This document shows positions 7,800-11,518 of a stretch of DNA of 11,518 bases, piece after piece. The stretch is taken from positions 1-11,518 of the forward strand of contig JAUVON010000052.1 in assembly GCA_030599175.1 (NCBI GenBank), in the 5' to 3' direction. The DNA comes from Desulfobulbaceae bacterium (lineage in GTDB: Bacteria > Desulfobacterota > Desulfobulbia > Desulfobulbales > Desulfocapsaceae). Both the position numbers and the translations under genes were made by a program. Below the pieces are notes generated by a model. It made no database searches and was not told the DNA's origin. It was given only the letters and a program-made list of their open reading frames with translations. Numbering within the stretch: position 1 is the first letter of the stretch; the number at the start of each line of letters is the position of its first letter.

Positions 7800-8453
7800 T
7801 TACAGGTTGACCCCTTGAAGAGGACACTGATCACAGAGAGGTTTTGTTTTTTTACAGAACTGTTTTGCAACAAGCACAATAAGAGCGTGGAATTCATTAT
7901 AGAGTTGAACGTCTACCGGCAGATGATCCATAAATAGTGCCTGCATTGTGTGATAGTCGGTCTCCTCTTCAACCAGGTTATGACGGGAAAAAACCCGGTG
8001 GGTATAAGTATCAATCACAAAAACCGGGTGGCCGCATGCATAGAGTAAAATAGAGTCAGCAGTTTCCGGCCCGATCCCTTTGACACTGAGTAAATTTTCT
8101 CTTGCCGAAGCCACATCATCTTCCAGAAACTGATCCAGATCACCACCATATTGTGAGTTGATCATATCCAGCAGGTTATGTAACCTCCCTGCTTTAAGAT
8201 TATAATATCCGGAAGGCCTGATATATTCTGCCAGATGATCTATCGGCAATTGAAGCAATTGAAGATAACTCAGCAACCCTTCCCGCCGCAGGTTATGTAT
8301 TGCTTTTGTAACATTTATCCAGTTTGTATTCTGAGTCAGAACCGCCCCCACCATTACCTCAAACGGAGTTTCTGCAGGCCACCAATCCTGTGATCCGAAA
8401 TGGGCATAGAGTAAATCATATACCTCAATATACCTGTTACCTTGCCCAACCAT
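7800..8453 (-). CDS. Endonuclease III-like HhH-GPD DNA glycosylase with incomplete Fe-S cluster motif
   Basis: A 217-residue HhH-GPD protein of the endonuclease III superfamily, expected to excise damaged bases in base-excision repair. Landmarks: LTQNTNW (39-45), the helix-hairpin-helix LLSVKGIGPETAD (121-133) and the catalytic-loop aspartate D148 in VIDTYTHRVF. The lysine used by bifunctional EndoIII (in GVGRKTA) is E130 here, so a monofunctional glycosylase such as an alkylbase-type enzyme is more likely than a true Nth; the substrate is not known. The C-terminal [4Fe-4S] motif has C200-x6-C207-x2-C210, but the expected fourth Cys five residues on is N216, and the protein ends at L217. The stop (7800-7802) abuts the family B repeat. 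The ATG overlaps the pfkA stop (TAATG), so it is probably co-transcribed and translationally coupled with pfkA. Confidence 0.85.
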   Translation of the reverse strand: MVGQGNRYIEVYDLLYAHFGSQDWWPAETPFEVMVGAVLTQNTNWINVTKAIHNLRREGLLSYLQLLQLPIDHLAEYIRPSGYYNLKAGRLHNLLDMINSQYGGDLDQFLEDDVASARENLLSVKGIGPETADSILLYACGHPVFVIDTYTHRVFSRHNLVEEETDYHTMQALFMDHLPVDVQLYNEFHALIVLVAKQFCKKTKPLCDQCPLQGVNL

Positions 8454-9574
8454 TAGTCTGTATTATCCTTCTGTGCCTCAGCCTCCGGGTTATCTCCCAG
8501 ACAGATCCCTATTTCACGTGCCGTCAATATTTTATCACTGCTGAGATCCACTTTTTTCCTCTTTTTAATGGCATCAGCAATTGGTACAGCCACCATTTGA
8601 GAATCCTTCAACGCTACCATATGGTCAAAATTCCTCTCTTCCACAAGACGAACAGCTGCGGCCCCAAAACGCAGGGCTAACAGACGGTCAAAAGTGGTTG
8701 GCGACCCACCTCGCTGCAAGTGTCCAAGCACAAGTGTTCGGGAGTCTTTGTCGGTTCGTTTTCGTACCTCCGAAGCAACCCATTCCCCCACTCCGCCAAG
8801 GATCATCTCATCACGTCCTATCTCCCCATGCCCTTTATTAAAAACCTGTCCATCTTTTGTCACCGCGCCCTCAGCGGCCACAACAATGGCATAATCTTTG
8901 TCCCGCAACTCGTTATCAGCAATTTTATTACACACCTCTTCCATATCAAAAGGAATCTCCGGAAGAAGAATAACATCAGCACCACCAGAAATACCTGAAT
9001 AGAGGGCTATCCAGCCAGAGTCACGGCCCATAACTTCGACAACAAATACTCTGTCATGGGATTTTGCGGTTGAGTGTAGTTTATCCAGAGCGTCAGTTGC
9101 GGTGGAAACAGCTGTATCAAAACCAAAGGTTCTGCTGGTCATTTCCAAATCATTGTCTATGGTTTTGGGTACCCCTATCACCGGCATCCCTTTTTGTGCA
9201 AAACGGTGAGCAATATCGAGGCTGCCGTCTCCACCAATGGCAATATGACAATCGAATCCCATTCGCTCAAAATTACGAAGAATCTTATCTGAAATATCAA
9301 TTATCTGAATCTCACCAGCGAGATTTTCCACTGGCCTGCTAAAAGGATTTCCTTTATTGGTTGACCCCAAGATGGTACCGCCGGTGGAATAAATACCTTC
9401 AACATCTCTAAGTGTCAGGCGAACCATCTCATCAATATCAAGAAATCCGGCATAGCCGCTTTTACTTCCGTACACTTCCCATCCTTTACGATAACACGCG
9501 TGAACCACCGAATAGATTACTGCATTCAACCCCGGCGCATCTCCACCACCTGTTGATATGACAATTTTTTTCAT
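8453..9574 (-). CDS. pfkA: 6-phosphofructokinase (PfkA family, ATP or PPi donor uncertain)
   Basis: A 373-residue PfkA-superfamily enzyme that phosphorylates fructose 6-phosphate to fructose 1,6-bisphosphate in glycolysis (reversibly if PPi-dependent). Motifs: GGGDAPGLNAVI (9-20) at the nucleotide/PPi loop, GGDGS (114-118), PKTIDND (136-142) with catalytic base D140, MGRDSGWIAL (182-191) and LGHLQRGGSPTTFDR (283-297) for the sugar phosphate. The donor-determining pair is mixed: G117 is the ATP-type residue (D in PPi enzymes), while K137 is the PPi-type residue (G in classical ATP enzymes). That Gly/Lys combination is seen in the long mixed-substrate PFK clade, so sequence alone does not settle the donor. 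An AGAGG site lies seven bases upstream of the ATG (9582-9586 on this strand). The stop overlaps the start of the nuclease gene. Confidence 0.94.
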   Translation of the reverse strand: MKKIVISTGGGDAPGLNAVIYSVVHACYRKGWEVYGSKSGYAGFLDIDEMVRLTLRDVEGIYSTGGTILGSTNKGNPFSRPVENLAGEIQIIDISDKILRNFERMGFDCHIAIGGDGSLDIAHRFAQKGMPVIGVPKTIDNDLEMTSRTFGFDTAVSTATDALDKLHSTAKSHDRVFVVEVMGRDSGWIALYSGISGGADVILLPEIPFDMEEVCNKIADNELRDKDYAIVVAAEGAVTKDGQVFNKGHGEIGRDEMILGGVGEWVASEVRKRTDKDSRTLVLGHLQRGGSPTTFDRLLALRFGAAAVRLVEERNFDHMVALKDSQMVAVPIADAIKKRKKVDLSSDKILTAREIGICLGDNPEAEAQKDNTD

Positions 9575-9711
9575 ACTTAAACCTCTTCTTTATTCTCGTC
9601 AAAATTCTGATTTTTAATATGAAATTTCCTCAACCCTTTATAGGATTATCTTTATCTGATGCAGAACTATAAACCAGATACAGAACTGTACAATAAAAGA
9701 ATATAAAACCG
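9575..9711. other. Upstream region of pfkA, no gene seen
   Basis: This AT-rich leader should carry the pfkA promoter, but I see no convincing -35/-10 pair on the minus strand. The direct repeat CAGAACT occurs twice (from 9662 and 9681, period 19), overlapping an imperfect palindrome ACAGAACTGT, and could be a regulatory site. It forms the left part of the 629-base gene-free stretch 9575-10203; the rest is described in the repeat entries. Confidence 0.4.
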
Positions 9712-9853
9712 GTGTCACTTTTTGACTCAGCCATCTATAGCTTCGGTCAACCTTTTTACGAGTTTATCAAACATGGTTCTATTCAAGGAAAAGCTTGAAT
9801 ATTTTAAACTTCGTATTATTTTTACATGAGACGGATTGACTAATGAGTGACAC
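9712..9853. repeat. Possible small inverted-repeat element with internal hairpin
   Basis: GTGTCACT at 9712-9719 and AGTGACAC at 9846-9853 are perfect 8-base inverted arms, with weaker similarity continuing inward. Inside are CTTTTTACGAGTTTATCAA at 9752-9770, closely resembling the ends of the 7.6-kb element, and a perfect 8-bp hairpin TATTCAAG-GAAAAG-CTTGAATA (9780-9801). No ORF. No clear target duplication was seen, so this may be an old, degraded copy of a mobile palindrome. Confidence 0.4.
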
Positions 9854-9920
9854 TACCTTACTTTGTAGTCAAATATAAATACTACTCACCAGGGGTAAGG
9901 ATACGTTCTGATATAAGTAT

Positions 9921-10030
9921 TTAGTACCTTACTCCTGAAAGCTTGTAATAAAAAACAAGAAACTAAGGAGTGTATTTTGAAAATATGTGGTCACATATAC
10001 TTTCAAGGTACTTATCCCGTTCATCGGGGT
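9921..10030 (-). repeat. Dispersed repeat family A, copy 3 (diverged)
   Basis: It begins TTAGTACCTTACTCCTGAA and ends CCGTTCATCGGGGTT, matching the ends of the neighbouring copy 2 (TTAGTGCC... and CCGATTAATTCGGGTT). In between it keeps a recognisable match around ATATACTTTCAAGGTACTTATCC, but is shorter and diverged. It carries a palindrome ATATGTG-GT-CACATAT. It lies directly next to copy 2 in the same orientation, sharing the junction TT. Just upstream, AGGGGTAAGGATAC (about 9891-9904) is an inverted near-match of its left end. Confidence 0.65.
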
Positions 10031-10174
10031 TAGTGCCTTACTCCTGAACTTCTGTAAGAGAAAACAGGTAAGCGTAGACTCCGAGAAGTCGAGAAAGGTC
10101 GTTTAAAATTGTATGGTCGAATATACTTCCATACCACTTATCCAAGCATTCTAAAATTCCGATTAATTCGGGTT
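10030..10174 (-). repeat. Dispersed repeat family A, copy 2 (inverted relative to copy 1)
   Basis: A 145-base copy in the opposite orientation to the one at 4184-4311. Its outer parts are about nine-tenths identical to that copy. The extra 17 bases relative to copy 1 lie in a segment (10069-10092, starting TAAGCGTAGACT) that also occurs at 7658-7682. A hairpin GTATGG...CCATAC is preserved. It ends 29 bases before the selenoprotein start codon, so it forms most of that gene's upstream region. Confidence 0.85.
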
Positions 10175-10191
10175 AATAATTAATATTTTAC

Positions 10192-10203
10192 AGGAGGCGT
10201 TTC
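10192..10203 (+). promoter_or_regulatory. Strong ribosome binding site of the HesB-like selenoprotein gene
   Basis: AGGAGG at 10192-10197 stands six bases before ATG 10204. It fixes the start of a gene that would otherwise be overlooked because of its internal TGA. Confidence 0.8.
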
Positions 10204-10545
10204 ATGTCTGAATTTAATGTGACAGATTTAGCTGTTGATAAACTAAAAGAATACATAGAGCAGAATAAGATTGATTCTGCATTACGCATAGCCCTCATGC
10301 AGGGTGGCTGAGCAGGCCCATCTCTGGGACTGGCTCTGGATGAGCCAAAAGAAAATGATAAAATATTCGAAAATGATTCTCTAAAGTTTCTGGTAGAGGA
10401 CAGCCTTTTAACTACATGCGGTGGAATCACTGTAGATTTCGTCGACGCGGGCCCACGTTCCGGTTTTGGTATTACTTCAGTTAACCCGATAAATGGCGGT
10501 GGCGGTTGCAGTTCCGGTTCATGTGATTCAGGCGGTTGCGGATGA
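10204..10545 (+). CDS. HesB/IscA-like selenoprotein (in-frame TGA = selenocysteine 36)
   Basis: Read with the TGA at 10309-10311 as selenocysteine, this is a 113-residue HesB/IscA-like protein. The fold signature is RIALMQGGUAGPSLGLAL (28-45), ...TTCGGITVDFVD (70-81) and SGFGITSVNP (86-95). U36 falls where IscA has its first conserved cysteine. C72, C102, C107 and C112 follow, the last three in a Gly/Ser/Cys-rich tail. A HesB-like family with Sec at this point is established in anaerobic bacteria; its exact role is unknown, but it is thought to relate to Fe-S assembly or redox/metal chemistry. In-frame coding quality continues on both sides of the TGA, and a SECIS-like hairpin follows it. Without recoding, only a 35-residue fragment would result. 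It has its own strong ribosome binding site and a terminator after it, so it is probably a single-gene unit. Confidence 0.88.
10309..10347 (+). promoter_or_regulatory. Candidate bacterial SECIS element after the selenocysteine UGA
   Basis: TGGCTC (10331-10336) and GAGCCA (10342-10347) form a perfect six-base-pair stem with the loop UGGAU (10337-10341). The loop begins 25 bases after the UGA and has a G at its second position, which suits the known bacterial SECIS layout inside the coding region (hairpin shortly downstream, G/U in the apical loop). A smaller hairpin, CCCA-UCUC-UGGG (10317-10328), lies between the UGA and this stem. Confidence 0.7.
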
Positions 10546-10645
10546 TCTGGGCAGTTTAATCAGCTCGAATAGATCAAACCGTTTTAAATACCCTGACTCA
10601 GTTTAAGCAAATATTTTTTCAAAATTGATTTGCTTCCTGCAAGTG

Positions 10646-10689
10646 AAAAAAATCGGCGAGCTTCAATAAGAGGCCTGCCGATTTTTTTT
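10646..10689 (+). terminator. Rho-independent terminator after the selenoprotein gene
   Basis: AAAAAAATCGGC (10646-10657) pairs perfectly with GCCGATTTTTTT (10677-10688), giving a GC core ending in a run of eight T. The intervening 19 bases can fold a little further. The A tract on the left makes it usable on the other strand as well, but the nearest gene is on the plus strand. Confidence 0.8.
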
Positions 10690-10700
10690 ATTTAACTTAT

Positions 10701-10720
10701 TGTGTCAAAATATTGACACA
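10701..10720. promoter_or_regulatory. Perfect dyad (operator-like) overlapping the clpB promoter
   Basis: TGTGTCAA-AATA-TTGACACA: eight-base perfect arms around four bases, also readable as TGTCA-N6-TGACA, the geometry of CRP/FNR-type sites. The right arm contains the -35 box TTGACA of the clpB promoter, so a bound protein would block or reposition RNA polymerase. It is not followed by a T run and therefore is not a terminator. Confidence 0.6.
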
Positions 10721-10741
10721 TCCCTTCTCCATCCTTATATT
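10713..10741 (+). promoter_or_regulatory. Sigma-70-type promoter for clpB
   Basis: A perfect TTGACA (10713-10718) is followed after 17 bases by TATATT (10736-10741). This is the best promoter match in the window and lies 80 bases before the clpB start. No CIRCE palindrome is seen, and no good sigma-32 box. Confidence 0.6.
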
Positions 10742-10821
10742 TCCTCCCATAATCAAATTTATCACTGTATTACAAACACTACATTCAGCTTTTCATATAA
10801 CGGCTAACAGGAGGAGAGAAA

Positions 10822-11518
10822 ATGCAATTTGATAAATTCACTCACAAATCCCAGGAAGCAATTCAAGCAGCACAGCAACTTGCCCAAAGCGGTAATCATC
10901 AGGAGATTGGAGTTGCGCATCTGATCAAAACCATTTTGCTGCAACCTGATGGCATAGTTGTACCGGTTCTCCAAAAACTCGGAGTCGAGCCATCACTGGT
11001 GCTCAGCGATATAAATCAATTATTAGACGATATTCCACAGGTTTCCGGTCAAGGAGCCGGCCAGAGCTATGCCTCTCAAAATCTAAAAGCTTTATTTGAC
11101 ACCTCTATAACTGTTGCTCAACAGATGCAGGACGAGTTTGTCAGTCAGGAGCATCTCTTTCTGGCAGCTCAGCGGAACAAGAAGGGCAACATTCAGAGTA
11201 TCCTCACCAATCGTGGCATTGATGAGAACAATTTTCTTCAGGCACTGTCGGAGATACGAGGTAGCCATAGAGTCACCGACCAGTATCCTGAAGAAAAATA
11301 TCAGGCCCTGGAAAAATACGGGCGCAACCTGACCGACATCGCAAGACAGGGGAAAATTGATCCGGTTATCGGTCGGGATGAGGAGATTCGCAGAATCATT
11401 CAGGTTCTCTCAAGAAGAACTAAAAATAATCCCATCCTAATAGGTGAGCCTGGTGTCGGTAAAACAGCTATTGCCGAGGGACTGGCTCAGCGGATCATCA
11501 ATGGCGATGTTCCTTCGA
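10822..11518 (+). CDS. clpB: ATP-dependent chaperone ClpB (partial, 3' end off the right edge)
   Basis: The first 232 codons of ClpB, the AAA+ disaggregase that rescues aggregated proteins together with DnaK in the cytoplasm. Residues 1-145 are the N-terminal substrate-binding Clp N repeat domain ([15 protein letters not shown]..., [11 protein letters not shown]). Then comes the NBD1 entry [29 protein letters not shown], with Walker A GEPGVGKT at 208-215, almost the same position as in E. coli ClpB. The high match of the 165-232 block to ClpB rather than ClpA or ClpC, and the absence of a ClpC-type linker, support ClpB. The AGGAGG site at 10809-10814 is seven bases before the ATG. Its own promoter with an overlapping dyad suggests separate regulation from the upstream selenoprotein gene, which has a terminator. 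Confidence 0.96.
   Translation, partial: MQFDKFTHKSQEAIQAAQQLAQSGNHQEIGVAHLIKTILLQPDGIVVPVLQKLGVEPSLVLSDINQLLDDIPQVSGQGAGQSYASQNLKALFDTSITVAQQMQDEFVSQEHLFLAAQRNKKGNIQSILTNRGIDENNFLQALSEIRGSHRVTDQYPEEKYQALEKYGRNLTDIARQGKIDPVIGRDEEIRRIIQVLSRRTKNNPILIGEPGVGKTAIAEGLAQRIINGDVPS

Noticed and set aside
9575..10203. CRISPR array, tRNA or small protein gene in the repeat-rich gap
   Set aside because: The repeats are few, of unequal spacing and diverged; no cloverleaf, no regular spacers, and no frame with a ribosome binding site was found.
10204..10311. Reading the internal TGA as a sequencing error or a pseudogene stop
   Set aside because: The TGA replaces precisely the conserved cysteine of the family and is followed by a SECIS-like hairpin; the rest of the frame is intact.
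10188..10430. 80-codon minus-strand frame over the selenoprotein gene
   Set aside because: The plus strand codes for a HesB-like protein with a strong ribosome binding site; the antisense frame has no family features and no ribosome binding site.
10690..10821. CIRCE or sigma-32 site before clpB
   Set aside because: No TTAGCACTC/GAGTGCTAA palindrome and no CTTGAAA with CCCCAT at the right spacing; the dyad seen is a different sequence.

Overview
The window looks like a chromosomal segment from a Desulfobacterota (former Deltaproteobacteria) bacterium, probably close to the Desulfobulbales. The clearest hint is a small HesB/IscA-like gene with an in-frame TGA at the position of the first conserved cysteine, which matches the HesB-like selenoprotein family known from this group. 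The taxon is an inference from gene content and general impression; there is no rRNA here to confirm it.

Layout from left to right. Bases 1-1061 (minus) hold most of a RelA/SpoT-type gene that runs off the left edge; its HD hydrolase half looks intact and its synthetase half looks degenerate. Divergently, rnr (RNase R) and trmJ (tRNA 2'-O-methyltransferase) form a short operon on the plus strand. A 3.3-kb gene follows for a MalT-like STAND ATPase with a C-terminal winged helix and BTAD domain, an orphan regulator of unknown target. On the minus strand pfkA is followed by an endonuclease III-like HhH-GPD gene, coupled by a TAATG stop/start overlap. Then come the plus-strand HesB-like selenoprotein gene, a strong terminator, a promoter overlapping a perfect dyad, and the start of clpB, which runs off the right edge.

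The protein genes are mostly housekeeping: (p)ppGpp turnover, RNA decay and modification, glycolysis, DNA repair, Fe-S handling and protein disaggregation. The less ordinary layer is the intergenic DNA. A roughly 130-bp repeat occurs at the 3' end of trmJ (where it supplies the last seven codons and the stop) and, inverted, just upstream of the selenoprotein gene, with a diverged third copy in tandem beside it. A second, hairpin-rich inverted-repeat element lies between the BTAD regulator and the nuclease gene, and abuts the nuclease 3' end, where the fourth Fe-S cysteine is missing. The two repeat types share a 24-25-base module. No integrase, transposase, CRISPR array, tRNA or rRNA was seen.

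I found no complete undescribed multi-gene system. The items most worth a second look are the selenoprotein with its candidate SECIS hairpin, the repeat families and their effect on gene ends, the half-degenerate RelA/SpoT protein, the nuclease with the lost cysteine, and the clpB promoter dyad.
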